Source of the DNA: Oleiharenicola sp.
GTDB lineage: Bacteria > Verrucomicrobiota > Verrucomicrobiia > Opitutales > Opitutaceae
Length of the DNA stretch: 64,000 nucleotides
Direction: 5' to 3'
NCBI GenBank assembly: GCA_025363455.1
Contig: JANYDW010000042.1
Span: forward strand, 47,077-111,076
Under the pieces are notes generated by a model. The model made no database searches, was not told the origin of the DNA, and saw only the letters and a list, made by a program, of their open reading frames with translations. Position numbers and translations under genes: made by a program. Positions 9,017-18,266 of the stretch are shown piece by piece; the first letter of the stretch is position 1, and the number at the start of each line of letters is the position of its first letter.

Positions 9017-9574
9017 TCAGACGGGCACGGATCGCTCGCGGATGGGCCGGCAGGGCGAGCCGACGCAGACCTGACGGGGCGGCAGGTCATTCACCACGAC
9101 GGAGCGAGCGCCGACGACACAGAGTTCGCCGACTGTGACGCCCGGGCCGACGAACACGTCGGCACCGAGCCAGGCATTGGCGCCGATGACGATCGGCTGC
9201 GTCACCAGTGGCATGCTCCAGCGGGTGAAGTCGTGGGTGCCCGCGCAAAGGTGGCAGAACTGGCTGAGGTTGGCGCCGGATTCGAGGCGAATGGGCGCGA
9301 GGTTGTAGAGGTTGACGTACGGTCCGACCATGCTGCGGGGCGCCAGCGAGAGTTGCCAGGGAAACACGACCCGCGCGGTGGGAAAGATCACCACGGGTCC
9401 GGTGATGTCGGCACCGAACAATTTCAGCAATCCGGCGCGGAAACCGTGCAGCGGGCGCGGGCTCCAGCGAAAGAGCGTGGATTGCACAATGAGCCAGAGC
9501 CAGCGGCGCAGCACCACCGTCTTGGGGTAGGGGGTCGCGCAGTTTTCTCCGAGATAGGGGCCGGGGTCGCTCAC
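9017..9574 (-). CDS. Hexapeptide-repeat acetyltransferase (WcaF-like)
   Basis: 185 residues ending in a left-handed beta-helix: PIVIGANAWLGADVFVGPG and VTVGELCVVGARSVV show the repeated [LIV]-G-x4 hexads. The conserved His of the active site is probably in CAGTHDF. The early segment with LFGADITGPVV resembles the WcaF/colanic-acid O-acetyltransferase subgroup. It would transfer acetyl from acetyl-CoA to a sugar of the glycan. The start is GTG 9574, which shares GTGA with the upstream stop (4-nt overlap). Confidence 0.85.
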   Translation of the reverse strand: MSDPGPYLGENCATPYPKTVVLRRWLWLIVQSTLFRWSPRPLHGFRAGLLKLFGADITGPVVIFPTARVVFPWQLSLAPRSMVGPYVNLYNLAPIRLESGANLSQFCHLCAGTHDFTRWSMPLVTQPIVIGANAWLGADVFVGPGVTVGELCVVGARSVVVNDLPPRQVCVGSPCRPIRERSVPV

Positions 9575-10737
9575 GGCGGGGAGGATGCGGGCTTTGTGGG
9601 TGCGGTCAACCGCCCGAAGTCGGTGAGCAGGGCCGTGGCATAGATCGGGTAGTCGTAGGTTCGCGCGGTCTGGCGGGCCCGTTGGCCGAGGTCGCGGCGC
9701 AGGTCCGGGTCGCGCAGCAGTCGAACCAGCGTGGCGGCTAGTTGCGCGGCGGCGTCGGGCGCGGCGTGGTCGAAGACGAGGCCATTCTGTCCGTCGTGCA
9801 CAAAGTCGGTGAAACAGTCGAGGCGGGAGACGACGGGCACGGCGCCTGCCGCCATGGCCTCGGCCACGGCGACACCGAAGGTCTCGCCCTGCTCAGCGAG
9901 GCTGGGGTAGCAGAAAATGCCGATGCGTTGATAGACGGTGGCGAGGGCCGCGGCGTCGAATTGGGGATCGAGCAAGGTGAAGCGGTCGTCCGGGACCGCC
10001 GCGGAAATATTGCGCCGCAAGTCCGCAAGAAACGTGGGACCCGAGCCGCCGCGGGCGGGGTCGGAAGGTCCGCACAGCAGCAGGCGCCAAGGAGGCACGC
10101 CAGCGGTCTGCGCGACCAGCGCGACAGCCTCGGCGAGCAGTCGCAGGCCCTTTTCCTCGTGCAGGCGACCGACAAATCCGATGGTCACCTCAGCCGGCGG
10201 CGTGGAGGTGGCGATCGATTGCATCAGCTGCCAGTCGATGGGGTAGCCATGGACTTGGGTGACGGGCGCCAGGCCGGGGTTTTCCTGTAGAACCCGGTCG
10301 CGCACATAACTACTAGCGGCGAGTACGCGGGCGATACGGCGGTAGTGGCGATACTGGCCCTTGGGCATGCGGCCGGTCATGAGCACGACCCGGCCGGCGC
10401 GGGGCTTGAGCCAGCCGAGCCAGACAGGCAACGCCACGGTGTTCACCACGACAATGTCGGCGGCGGGCAGGGCGAAGAACACACGCCAGCTCCAAAAGAA
10501 ATCGGCGAGGAGATTGCGCACGAGGCTCCGGTGGTGATCGGTGCCGGGCAGGCGCAGGTGGCGGATACCCTCGGAGGATTCCTCATTGGGCCAGCCGGGC
10601 CACCGCCGGGAAATGAAGGTCACGACATGTCCCTGCGCGGCGAAGATCCGGGCGAGCTGGTACCACGATTTTTCTGTGGCGCCACCGCTGACGGGCGGGA
10701 CAGGGAGAAAAAATCCGCTGACGAGGGTAAGGCGCAT
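9571..10737 (-). CDS. Glycosyltransferase family 4
   Basis: 388 residues from ATG 10737, one base after the upstream stop; the frame is open further but that extension is not GT-like. The N-terminus carries LVSGFFLPVPPVSGGATEK. IGFVGRLHEEKGLRLLAEAV opens the donor domain and EQGETFGVAVAEAMAAGAVP carries the two conserved Glu residues. The C-terminus ends in a Pro/Ala-rich tail. Sugar specificity is unknown. Confidence 0.85.
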   Translation of the reverse strand: MRLTLVSGFFLPVPPVSGGATEKSWYQLARIFAAQGHVVTFISRRWPGWPNEESSEGIRHLRLPGTDHHRSLVRNLLADFFWSWRVFFALPAADIVVVNTVALPVWLGWLKPRAGRVVLMTGRMPKGQYRHYRRIARVLAASSYVRDRVLQENPGLAPVTQVHGYPIDWQLMQSIATSTPPAEVTIGFVGRLHEEKGLRLLAEAVALVAQTAGVPPWRLLLCGPSDPARGGSGPTFLADLRRNISAAVPDDRFTLLDPQFDAAALATVYQRIGIFCYPSLAEQGETFGVAVAEAMAAGAVPVVSRLDCFTDFVHDGQNGLVFDHAAPDAAAQLAATLVRLLRDPDLRRDLGQRARQTARTYDYPIYATALLTDFGRLTAPTKPASSPP

Positions 10738-10738
10738 T

Positions 10739-11902
10739 TCAGGCAGGCGGCAGGCTGGCCAACGCCTGGAGCAGGCCCGCGCTAGTCTGCTGGTAGGTAT
10801 AGCCACCTATGGTGGCGAGGGCGTTCCGACCGAGGCGCGTCATTTCTTCCACGGGGGCGCGCAGCGCCGCGCCCAAGGCCGTGGTGAGCTCCGTCGGGTC
10901 TTCCGCGGGGAAAACCCAGCCGGTTTCGCCGGGCTGCACGAGGTCGCGTTGGCAGCCGACCCGGTCCGAGACGAGGCACGGCACGCCGAGGTGCATGGCC
11001 TCGTTGACCGCCAGACCCCAGGTCTCGTAGGCGCCGCGGGAGGGCAGAACAAAGATATCGGCCAACCGGTAGCGCGCGGGCATTTCGCTCTGGTTGGCAA
11101 AGGGCAGGAAGCGAACGCAGGCGGCGGGCGAGGCGGCGGCCAGCGCGGTGAGCCGGGCCTTCTCCTGGCCGTCGCCGACAAAGACGAGCGCATCGGCCGG
11201 CGTCGCCACCTGCAGGAAAGCCTGCAGCAGGGCGACAGGTTGCTTGGCCGCGCTGAATTTGCCGGCGAAGAGCACCACGCGCCGGCCCGCGAGGCCGAGT
11301 TCGCCGCGCAGGGCCGTGGCGGCGGCAGCCGGGGCGGGATCCGTGGGATTGAAGTGCGCGGCGTTCACCGAGTGCGGGGCGAAGAACAGCTTTTCCGCAG
11401 GCACGCCCAAGGCGCGGAAGTAGTCCCGATTCGCCGCGCCGACATAGGTGACGGCGGCGAAGCGCGCGTAGAGCCGGCCGAGCAGGAAGCGCTTCAACCA
11501 CGACGGCCCGGCGCCGAGCAGGTGGGAGTCGCCCCGGAATATGAGCGGGGCGGGCGGACGGAGAATCAACCGGAGATGGCTGCGGTAGGCGTAGCCAAAC
11601 AGGAGCACGGCGCCGGGTTGCCACGCCCGTACCCGGGCGCCGAGCGCGGGGTTGTCGAGGCCGCCAAAATGATGCGTGCCGGGATCGCGGGCGGCGTTGG
11701 GCACGAACTCATGGTCGTAGCCCGCGAGCAGGTCGACATCCCACTGGAAGGTGGCGCCGAACTGCGGGTCGCGCTGCGCGGTGACGCCGAAATCCCATAG
11801 GTAGAACACCCGAAACTCCAGCGCGGTGTTCGCGCGCATCCACCGGAACCACGGGCTGTAATACTGCACCGGATGGGAGAGGACGATGGCGAGCCGGCGC
11901 AT
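10739..11902 (-). CDS. Glycosyltransferase family 4
   Basis: 387 residues from ATG 11902. The opening LAIVLSHPVQYYSPWFRWM is typical of a GT4 subgroup found in capsule and LPS loci. VVLFAGKFSAAKQPVALLQA starts the donor half, and SRGAYETWGLAVNEAMHLGV carries the conserved EtwGLAvnEAm motif. The start is four bases after the stop of the Wzy-like gene. Confidence 0.85.
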   Translation of the reverse strand: MRRLAIVLSHPVQYYSPWFRWMRANTALEFRVFYLWDFGVTAQRDPQFGATFQWDVDLLAGYDHEFVPNAARDPGTHHFGGLDNPALGARVRAWQPGAVLLFGYAYRSHLRLILRPPAPLIFRGDSHLLGAGPSWLKRFLLGRLYARFAAVTYVGAANRDYFRALGVPAEKLFFAPHSVNAAHFNPTDPAPAAAATALRGELGLAGRRVVLFAGKFSAAKQPVALLQAFLQVATPADALVFVGDGQEKARLTALAAASPAACVRFLPFANQSEMPARYRLADIFVLPSRGAYETWGLAVNEAMHLGVPCLVSDRVGCQRDLVQPGETGWVFPAEDPTELTTALGAALRAPVEEMTRLGRNALATIGGYTYQQTSAGLLQALASLPPA

Positions 11903-11906
11903 GGTT

Positions 11907-13361
11907 TCAGTTTCCGCCCAGCAAGTGGCGCAGCGCCAGCGGCACTCCAAGCACCATGACGACGGCCTGTTGGAACGAGGAAACCCAGGCCGCCATCGTC
12001 AGCTCGGCGTTGAACGACCAGGCGGTCAGCAAGATCATGAAGAGCCCGGCGAAGGAAAACATCGGGCTGAAGGTCGACCAGAGCTGGAGTTTCTTTAGGA
12101 CAAAGCCCCAAAAGGCCCCGAGGAGAATGGCGCCGATCAGGCCGAAGTTTGCATACGACTCGGTCAGGAGTCCGAACGCGATGGTGGTGGTGTTGGTGTC
12201 CTCCTCGCGTTGGAGCCCGTAATACATGCCGAGCTGGAAGGTCGCGACGTGGGAGCGGGGTTTCTCCGCCCAGAAGAGCCGGGGGATCAACTGGGGCAAC
12301 ACATGCCGGTAGGTCGAGCCATAGAGGTAGTCCTGCCGCCCCGGGGTGTTGTCGATGATCAGGCAGAGTAGGTGCATCAGGGAAGTGCGCTCGAGCATCT
12401 TCTGACTCACCGATTTGTCGCCGCTGGTCGGTTGCAGGCCAAAGTTGAACCATTCGGTAAAGTACGCGGGCAATTGCGTGAAGGTGGGTGAAGGGTATAA
12501 TTCGTCCCAATATTTGGTGCGCATCCGGGTCTTGCCCGTATGCAGGACGGCGATGACGGCAAAGCTGGCGACGATGACGACCCAGGGGATGCGCTTGCCG
12601 CCGGAGAGGTAGCCCAGGAGTGCAATACCCAGCAAGCCGATGGAGCTGATTAGGATCAACCCGACACTCATCAGAATAAGCTGCGGGACCAGGGTACAGA
12701 CGAATACCACTTTCTCTCCCTGGCTCAGTTCACCGCGGCCCCAGCGCTGGCTGCCGACAAAGGTGCAGAGGATGCCAAGGCCGTAAAACACCGCCCGCAG
12801 TGGACTCACGAAGTCCGGCGGGATCCAGGAGGTGAACCCGCTGATCGCGATGTAGGCCAGCGAGAAGATGAGTCCGTAGACGATCTTGCCCTCAAACTGT
12901 TGGGATAGGAGGGACTCGCGCCAGAATGCGCCCCGGCCGGGCAACCCTCGCGTGATGCGGTAGACCAGATTGGCAGCGACAAGATAGAGCACCACGGCCC
13001 AGCCGGCATGGCTGATCACGTCGTCCGAGTAAACGGCGAGCTGGTCGCGGGCATTGATGAGGGGTAACGCATAGGCATTGGCGCAGAGCAGCATGATGGT
13101 CTCGAAGGCAGGGAACCGGCTGCCCCCGGTCCGGGCCCAAAACAACGAAGGCAGAACTGACAGGACGAAGATCAGCAAGCCCTGAAAGAGGTGCAGCGGG
13201 TCGCCCACATCCGCCTTGTAGGCCAGGTAGACGAGTGTGGCCACGAGCAGGACCAACCCCGTCTGGAAAAGCCGGCGACCGCGCGCGACATGCTCGCCGC
13301 CGAGCAGGGAGTAATCCATGACGCTCTCGTCGGGGCGGGGGAGGCGGTTGACGTATTCCAT
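11907..13361 (-). CDS. Polytopic membrane protein, probable O-antigen polymerase-like (Wzy-type)
   Basis: 484 residues from ATG 13361 (the frame also allows GTG/ATG starts up to 13403). Roughly eleven hydrophobic segments occupy the length. The first begins near LFQTGLVLLVATLVYLAYKA, and a soluble loop near residues 290-360 contains a LYGSTYRHVLPQLIPRLFW segment. That loop pattern (a large region before the last two or three helices) matches O-antigen polymerases of the oligosaccharide-repeat type, which are otherwise poorly conserved. The assignment rests on topology and context, so it is tentative. It sits among GT4 genes in the operon. Confidence 0.6.
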   Translation of the reverse strand: MEYVNRLPRPDESVMDYSLLGGEHVARGRRLFQTGLVLLVATLVYLAYKADVGDPLHLFQGLLIFVLSVLPSLFWARTGGSRFPAFETIMLLCANAYALPLINARDQLAVYSDDVISHAGWAVVLYLVAANLVYRITRGLPGRGAFWRESLLSQQFEGKIVYGLIFSLAYIAISGFTSWIPPDFVSPLRAVFYGLGILCTFVGSQRWGRGELSQGEKVVFVCTLVPQLILMSVGLILISSIGLLGIALLGYLSGGKRIPWVVIVASFAVIAVLHTGKTRMRTKYWDELYPSPTFTQLPAYFTEWFNFGLQPTSGDKSVSQKMLERTSLMHLLCLIIDNTPGRQDYLYGSTYRHVLPQLIPRLFWAEKPRSHVATFQLGMYYGLQREEDTNTTTIAFGLLTESYANFGLIGAILLGAFWGFVLKKLQLWSTFSPMFSFAGLFMILLTAWSFNAELTMAAWVSSFQQAVVMVLGVPLALRHLLGGN

Positions 13362-13375
13362 GGGTAGAGGCGTGT

Positions 13376-14677
13376 TCAGCGGGCCCGGTCGAACAGGGCG
13401 CATTGCCGGCGGGTGAGTTCTTCGGCGAGGTAATTCAACTTGAAGAGCTGCTCGTTGCGCGGCCGGAGCGAGCCGGGCGGGAAGCCCGCGACCGCCAGGT
13501 CGAAGAAACCCGCCAGGTCGGCATAGGCCTGCTCCTTTGATTCCTCGCTGGCAAAGCGCACCAGGAAGGCACAGCCCAAGTCATCCAGCAGGCGTTCCAT
13601 GACGCTGCCGCGGAAGACCACGCCGAGAATGGGCCGACCGGTCAGAAAATAGGGATAGATCTTCGAGGGGGAATAGGCCAGGTCGCTGGACCCTGGCAAG
13701 AGCAGGACATCCGCCTGACGCTGCCAGCGCATCGCTTCGAAATGGCCGATGCGATGCGGAATTTCCGATACGGCATCGGCGACGCCGCATTCCTCAGCCA
13801 CCGGCAGGACCGAGGGTTGGCCCTTGCCCGGCGCGACATAGCTGGTGCCGACGAAATGAAAGCGCAGGCGTGCGGCGCTGTCCGGTCGGATGGCCCGGTA
13901 GCGCCGCAGCCCGTCGAAGAGGACGGTCAGGGAATGCGGCATCACGGGCCCCGAGGCCCCGGTGTAGAGGAAATGAATCTCGCCGTGTTCCCGGCTGTAC
14001 AGCGGTTGCGTCAGCAGGTGGGCCGAGGCCTGCAACAAATCCTCGCGGCTGCCGCCGAAGCCGATGACCTCCGCGGGTACGCGAGCGAAATCCGGATAAC
14101 GGGTGCGGAGATCCTCGAGATAACTCGGTGACACACTCATGACCGCGCCCACCCGCCGGTACGTCCAACCTTCGAAGAGCCAGGCTTGGAGGCGGGCGAA
14201 CTGGTATTTCCATCCGCCCGGGGGCGACCGGGACCCGTGGCGTTCGTAATAGTCGGTGCGCCACGGGTCCTGGACGTCGATCACATAAGGCACGCCAAAC
14301 CATTTCCGCCACAGCCGGCCGAGCGGAAAGGTGATGAACTGGGTGGTGGAGAAAAAAACCAGGTCGAACTTCTCTGCCCGGAGCAGCCGGGTGCCGGACC
14401 AGAGCAGGAAGGGCAGCATGCGGAGGCCGGTGTTGCCGAGGCCGCACCAGCGGGTCAGGCGCAGGGACAGGGCCGGGATGCGGATGATCCGGATCCCCGG
14501 AGGAATGGACTCCAGCAGCTCGGGTTCGCGCACGCCTTCCTGGTATTGATCCTCGAGCGTGAGCACGACCGGTTCCCAGCCGCAGCTCCGGTAATGAGGC
14601 AGGCTCATCCGGACGCGCTGCATGTCCGGCGCGTTGAGCGGCGGAAAATGTGGCGAAATGATGAGAACTTTTTTCAT
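13376..14677 (-). CDS. Glycosyltransferase family 4-like
   Basis: 433 residues from ATG 14677, which overlaps the methyltransferase stop by 4 nt. The N-terminus MKKVLIISPHFPPLNAPDM is a GT4 acceptor-domain start. IDVQDPWRTDYYERHG (about residues 130-145) resembles the DxQDPW region of this subgroup, and IHFLYTGASGPVM opens the donor half. The donor-side glutamate motif is weak (LAYSPSKIYPYFLTGRP), as in the WbuB-type subfamily. It is cytoplasmic; substrate unknown. Confidence 0.75.
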   Translation of the reverse strand: MKKVLIISPHFPPLNAPDMQRVRMSLPHYRSCGWEPVVLTLEDQYQEGVREPELLESIPPGIRIIRIPALSLRLTRWCGLGNTGLRMLPFLLWSGTRLLRAEKFDLVFFSTTQFITFPLGRLWRKWFGVPYVIDVQDPWRTDYYERHGSRSPPGGWKYQFARLQAWLFEGWTYRRVGAVMSVSPSYLEDLRTRYPDFARVPAEVIGFGGSREDLLQASAHLLTQPLYSREHGEIHFLYTGASGPVMPHSLTVLFDGLRRYRAIRPDSAARLRFHFVGTSYVAPGKGQPSVLPVAEECGVADAVSEIPHRIGHFEAMRWQRQADVLLLPGSSDLAYSPSKIYPYFLTGRPILGVVFRGSVMERLLDDLGCAFLVRFASEESKEQAYADLAGFFDLAVAGFPPGSLRPRNEQLFKLNYLAEELTRRQCALFDRAR

Positions 14678-15324
14678 GGACGAGGCGCCCCACCCAATGT
14701 GAGCGGGAGAAGAATGCGGATATCCCACGTTTTGTCACCGCCACCGTTTGTGGTGGTGATGGCCTGCCCGGTGGTGAAAAAACCTCCGAGCCGACGCCAG
14801 ATTGCGGGCGCATTGTCCCAGCGGTAGAGTGAAACGACGAGCACGCCCCCAGGTGCCAGGGCCCTGGCCAACCCGCGGAGTGTCGCGGCTGGATCATAAA
14901 AGTAGCCGATGACCTCGTTCGCCACAATCACATCATAGGGGCCAGTCGGCCTCCACGTTTCGAGATCAACCTGTTGAAAGTGCGCGTCGGGGAGTGCGGA
15001 CTCCTGCGCCACGCGGATGGCTTCAGGAGAGAGATCGACGCCATGGTAGGCAGCCAGTTCACCAGGCTTGAAGAGGGTGGCGAGGCGGCCGCTGCCACAT
15101 CCGGCGTCGAGCAGACGGGGCCGGCGGTGCTGTGCGCGGATCAAGGCGGCCAGGGCGGCATATCGCGCCTGTTCGTCGGGTGAATCCAGCAATTGCCAAT
15201 GACCGGATCGATACTCCGCGTCGAAGGCCGCGGCGGGCACCGGATGACCGAAGCCCCGCGGTCCGTCGATGAAGCGGCGGCGGAGGTGGCGGAGCATTTT
15301 AGCGAGCATGGAAGCGGGGAACAT
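14674..15324 (-). CDS. SAM-dependent methyltransferase (class I)
   Basis: 216 residues from ATG 15324, which forms a TGATG junction with the upstream stop; the longer TTG start at 15327 is less likely. SAM-binding motif I is LLDAGCGSGR (about 71-80), followed by the acidic HGVDLS (94-99) and motif VIVANEVIGYFYDP. It probably methylates a sugar or lipid-linked intermediate in this cluster, possibly as a chain-capping step, but the sequence only shows the fold. Confidence 0.85.
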   Translation of the reverse strand: MFPASMLAKMLRHLRRRFIDGPRGFGHPVPAAAFDAEYRSGHWQLLDSPDEQARYAALAALIRAQHRRPRLLDAGCGSGRLATLFKPGELAAYHGVDLSPEAIRVAQESALPDAHFQQVDLETWRPTGPYDVIVANEVIGYFYDPAATLRGLARALAPGGVLVVSLYRWDNAPAIWRRLGGFFTTGQAITTTNGGGDKTWDIRILLPLTLGGAPRP

Positions 15325-16073
15325 CAACCTTCGAAGAAAAATTCCTCGGTCGTCGCGAAACTATCGGCAAACCCGGATGGTAGCACCGGATCCGGCCATG
15401 GTGGTGTGGGCTCGGTCTGAGAAACGTAACAGGCCAGAGCCGCGCGCTTGGCGGCGGCGTGCGCCGGGAAAGCCAGCCGCCATACACGCCGGGTCAAGCC
15501 GGGGCGAATGAGCTGCTGCGGGCTCCACCGGGCCCAGACGGGATACTCTAGGATACGGGTCCTGAGGGCAGACAATTGCAGGGCGCGTTGGGCGACCCGG
15601 AAAGCGGCTTCATGCTCCGAACTGCCGTCGGCGCGACAGGGAAGAAACAACTCGGTCGGCACTAGGGCGGAGATCATGCCGGCTATTCGCCTGGCTAGGG
15701 CCTCGCTCTCCTCCGGGCGGAGATGGGCCAGGGTGCCGTCAACCGCGTCGAGAAAGTGGAGCGACGTGGCCTCGACCCGCAGCCCCTGCATGGCTTGGAT
15801 GGCTTCAGCGCGGCGAAGGCGTGCGAGTTCCGCGGGAGGGAGAAGCGGATGTCCGGGGTACGACCCGGCGCCGTCAGTGATATAGACGACGTCCACCGGC
15901 AGGCCGGCCATACGCCGCGTGAGGATCAGGCCGGCGCAGCCCAGAGCCTCATCGTCTTGATGGGGCGCGAGGATGAGGGTACGGCTGCCCGGCGCCGACC
16001 CGAGCGGCCGGCTGCGCAGTCGCAGGCCGGCGATGACGACGGCGCGGAGGGCGCGACGAAGCAGTTCCTTCAT
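15324..16073 (-). CDS. PIG-L family N-deacetylase
   Basis: 249 residues, with the zinc-binding PHQDDEALG at residues 37-45 (equivalent to the AHPDDE motif of PIG-L/LmbE proteins) and a second conserved region, VDVVYITDGAG. A later SSEHEAAF segment may supply another metal ligand. Members deacetylate N-acetyl sugars using zinc. The N-terminus is Arg-rich and hydrophobic, so it may be membrane-associated. It is coupled by overlaps to genes on both sides (ATGA with the upstream GT4, TGATG with the downstream methyltransferase). Confidence 0.85.
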   Translation of the reverse strand: MKELLRRALRAVVIAGLRLRSRPLGSAPGSRTLILAPHQDDEALGCAGLILTRRMAGLPVDVVYITDGAGSYPGHPLLPPAELARLRRAEAIQAMQGLRVEATSLHFLDAVDGTLAHLRPEESEALARRIAGMISALVPTELFLPCRADGSSEHEAAFRVAQRALQLSALRTRILEYPVWARWSPQQLIRPGLTRRVWRLAFPAHAAAKRAALACYVSQTEPTPPWPDPVLPSGFADSFATTEEFFFEG

Positions 16074-17278
16074 GGGGCGGGCCGCGCAAGGGCGGCAGCC
16101 ACGAGCGCAACGAGACCTGGCGCTTCCCGTTCCCAGCTGTAGGAAGTTTCCGCGGCGGTGCGCGCGCTGCGCTGCATGGTCGCGAGCCGTGCCGGGTCGC
16201 CGATGAGTTCATCGAGCGCGGCAGCGGTGGCGGCGGGGGCCGCGAGATCGATGAGCCGGACGGCACCGGGGGCGCGGGCCAGTACTTCGCGCTGGCCCGC
16301 CGTGGGCGTGGCGACGACGGCGAGCCCGGCATTGAGATACTGGAGGATCTTGTTCGTGATAGTGAGATCGCGATTGACGATCCACGACTGTTCGAGCGCG
16401 AGGCCGACATCGTGCTGCGCGATCAGTGCCGGCAACTCGGGCGGCGGCACGAGCGGCCGCAGCGTGATCCGGCTCGCGAATGCGGGGGGGAGACGCGTGA
16501 GCAGTTCACGGTCAAATCCGGGACTGGGCTGGCCGAGCAGCACGAGCCGGCTCGGTTGTTTGGTCAACACCCAGGCGGCGCAAAATTCCTCCAAGCCCCG
16601 GCCACGTCCGAGGGTCTGGGAAAACCAAAAGAAGGCGGGCGGCGAGCCCGGCGGGCCGGAGCGCGGGTCCGGCTGCAGCGGAAAGGAATTGGTCAGCACG
16701 TGCGGTGGCGGGGCGCCGGAGCGGGCGGCCAGCGCGGCGCTGAGCGCGACGGAGGTGGTCGTCGTGTAGGCCGCGTGGTGCAGCAGCTGGTGCTCCAAGC
16801 CTCGCAACAGGCCGAGCGGCCGGCCCCGTCGGTCGGTCGGCAGCAGATCCTCAGAGTGCCAGTCCTCGAAGTCCGCGGCCACTTTCCGACCGGAGCGCAA
16901 CAGGTCGCAACCGATCCAGAAGGGGATTTCGTTATGCACGATTGTGAGGTCGGCCGGAAGTTCCAGCGCCCGGCGGCGCAACGGACCAGCCGGGCCGAGC
17001 GCGTGCAGGGTCGGAAACCCCGCGACGGTGGCCTGCACGGCCAGGCGTTGGCGCACCCGCCGGATAAACCGCGCCGGGCCAGCCGGGTTGCCGCCGACCG
17101 ATTCGTGGCGGAAGGGTTGACCGGCGACGAGCCGGCGTTCCTCCGCGTCGAGCGCGGGTGATTCGCTGACGGTGAGCAGCGTCACGTCATGGCCGGCGCG
17201 GCCGAGAGTCCCGACCTCCTTGAGAGGGCGGGGATTGCGGCAGGGGCTGCCCGAACTCATGATGAGGATGCGGCTCAT
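16070..17278 (-). CDS. Glycosyltransferase family 4
   Basis: 402 residues from ATG 17278 (ATGA overlap with the upstream gene). The N-terminus is ILIMSSGSPCRNPRPLKEV, a short GT-B acceptor start. FFWFSQTLGRGRGLEEFCAA opens the donor domain, and TITNKILQYLNAGLAVVATP is the donor-binding segment, with Asn-Lys in place of the usual Glu-rich motif. Function is inferred from fold and context. Confidence 0.75.
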   Translation of the reverse strand: MSRILIMSSGSPCRNPRPLKEVGTLGRAGHDVTLLTVSESPALDAEERRLVAGQPFRHESVGGNPAGPARFIRRVRQRLAVQATVAGFPTLHALGPAGPLRRRALELPADLTIVHNEIPFWIGCDLLRSGRKVAADFEDWHSEDLLPTDRRGRPLGLLRGLEHQLLHHAAYTTTTSVALSAALAARSGAPPPHVLTNSFPLQPDPRSGPPGSPPAFFWFSQTLGRGRGLEEFCAAWVLTKQPSRLVLLGQPSPGFDRELLTRLPPAFASRITLRPLVPPPELPALIAQHDVGLALEQSWIVNRDLTITNKILQYLNAGLAVVATPTAGQREVLARAPGAVRLIDLAAPAATAAALDELIGDPARLATMQRSARTAAETSYSWEREAPGLVALVAAALARPAP

Positions 17279-18243
17279 GTGCGAAAACGGGCGGCCAGAC
17301 GGTGCCACCAGCGACGGTGCGCGAGCCGGGCCCGGGCCTCGCTCCAGTCCACCAAGCTGTCGCCCACGTCGTGAAACCCGAGCTGGGCGGAGGGCATGTC
17401 GCCCGCTTCGACGCGCCGGACGAGTTCGGAGAGTTTATCGTAGAAATCCGCGCAACGATAGGGCGGATGGAGGGTCCACATGCCGGGCGCGGCGCCCAGG
17501 AAATCCACCCGCTGCAGGCCGCGACGGGCCATCGCGAAAGTGAGGAGGCGTTCGGGCAACTCGCGGGTTGCGTTGCCCTCGAGCAAGGCGAGCAGCAGTC
17601 CGCGCAGCGGGGCGAGGGCCGGTTGCAGGGCGCCGAGGCGCGCCTGGAAGCGGTGGCGGTCGAGCAGGAAGGCGCGGCTGCTCATCTCGTGGAAGGTGTA
17701 GGCAAGGCCGGGCCCGGCCCGGCGCTCGCCTTGCAACTCGGTCAGGCGGCCGTCAGGCGCAGGCGGACCGGGCAGCGGGGCGGTGACCAGGACATCGGGC
17801 TCCCTCTCCAGCAGCGCGCAGGCTTCGGCGAGCCACGTGGGTGAGCCGCCGCCGAACATCATGTCGGCGTCGCAATGGAACACATGACGATGACTGGCGG
17901 CATGGAGCCCGAAAAAATACGAGTAATAGGGACCGCCGCGATGGTCCTTGGTCGGTACGCGCTTTCCGCCGAAGAATTCCTGGGCGACAGCCGCGGCGGC
18001 CGAGGCGCCGTAGTCCACCTCGATGATTCGCGCGCCCTCCACCGACCGGGCAAGCGCCAGGATGTTATCGCGGCCTTCCGCCCAGCCTTCGGCGAAGCGA
18101 CCGGCGCTGCGATGCAGGTCGACGGTAAGCAGGATTTCCGCGACCTGGCTGCGCCACGTGCGGATTTGGTGCGGCAGGATTTCCCGGGCCAGCCGGTAAT
18201 CCGACGGAGCGAGGCTGATCTGGAGGGTGACGGGAGGTGACAC
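17275..18243 (-). CDS. Glycosyltransferase-like protein (GT-A, family 2-like)
   Basis: 322 residues from GTG 18243. The N-terminus is not a textbook GT2 start, but the metal-binding HCDADMMFGGG near residues 142-152 and the surrounding LAEACALLEREPDVLVTAP fit a GT-A nucleotide-sugar site. The segment PTKDHRGGPYYSYFFGLHAA just before it would position the donor. A 23-bp gap separates it from the FkbM gene upstream, and its stop overlaps the next start by 4 nt. Which sugar it transfers cannot be told. Confidence 0.65.
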   Translation of the reverse strand: MSPPVTLQISLAPSDYRLAREILPHQIRTWRSQVAEILLTVDLHRSAGRFAEGWAEGRDNILALARSVEGARIIEVDYGASAAAAVAQEFFGGKRVPTKDHRGGPYYSYFFGLHAASHRHVFHCDADMMFGGGSPTWLAEACALLEREPDVLVTAPLPGPPAPDGRLTELQGERRAGPGLAYTFHEMSSRAFLLDRHRFQARLGALQPALAPLRGLLLALLEGNATRELPERLLTFAMARRGLQRVDFLGAAPGMWTLHPPYRCADFYDKLSELVRRVEAGDMPSAQLGFHDVGDSLVDWSEARARLAHRRWWHRLAARFRT

Positions 18244-18266
18244 TGGCGTCGCTTGGCGGACGATAT

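Noticed and set aside
15322..15327. TTG start of the methyltransferase
   Set aside because: ATG 15324 gives a TGATG junction with the preceding gene and differs by only one residue, so it is the simpler choice.
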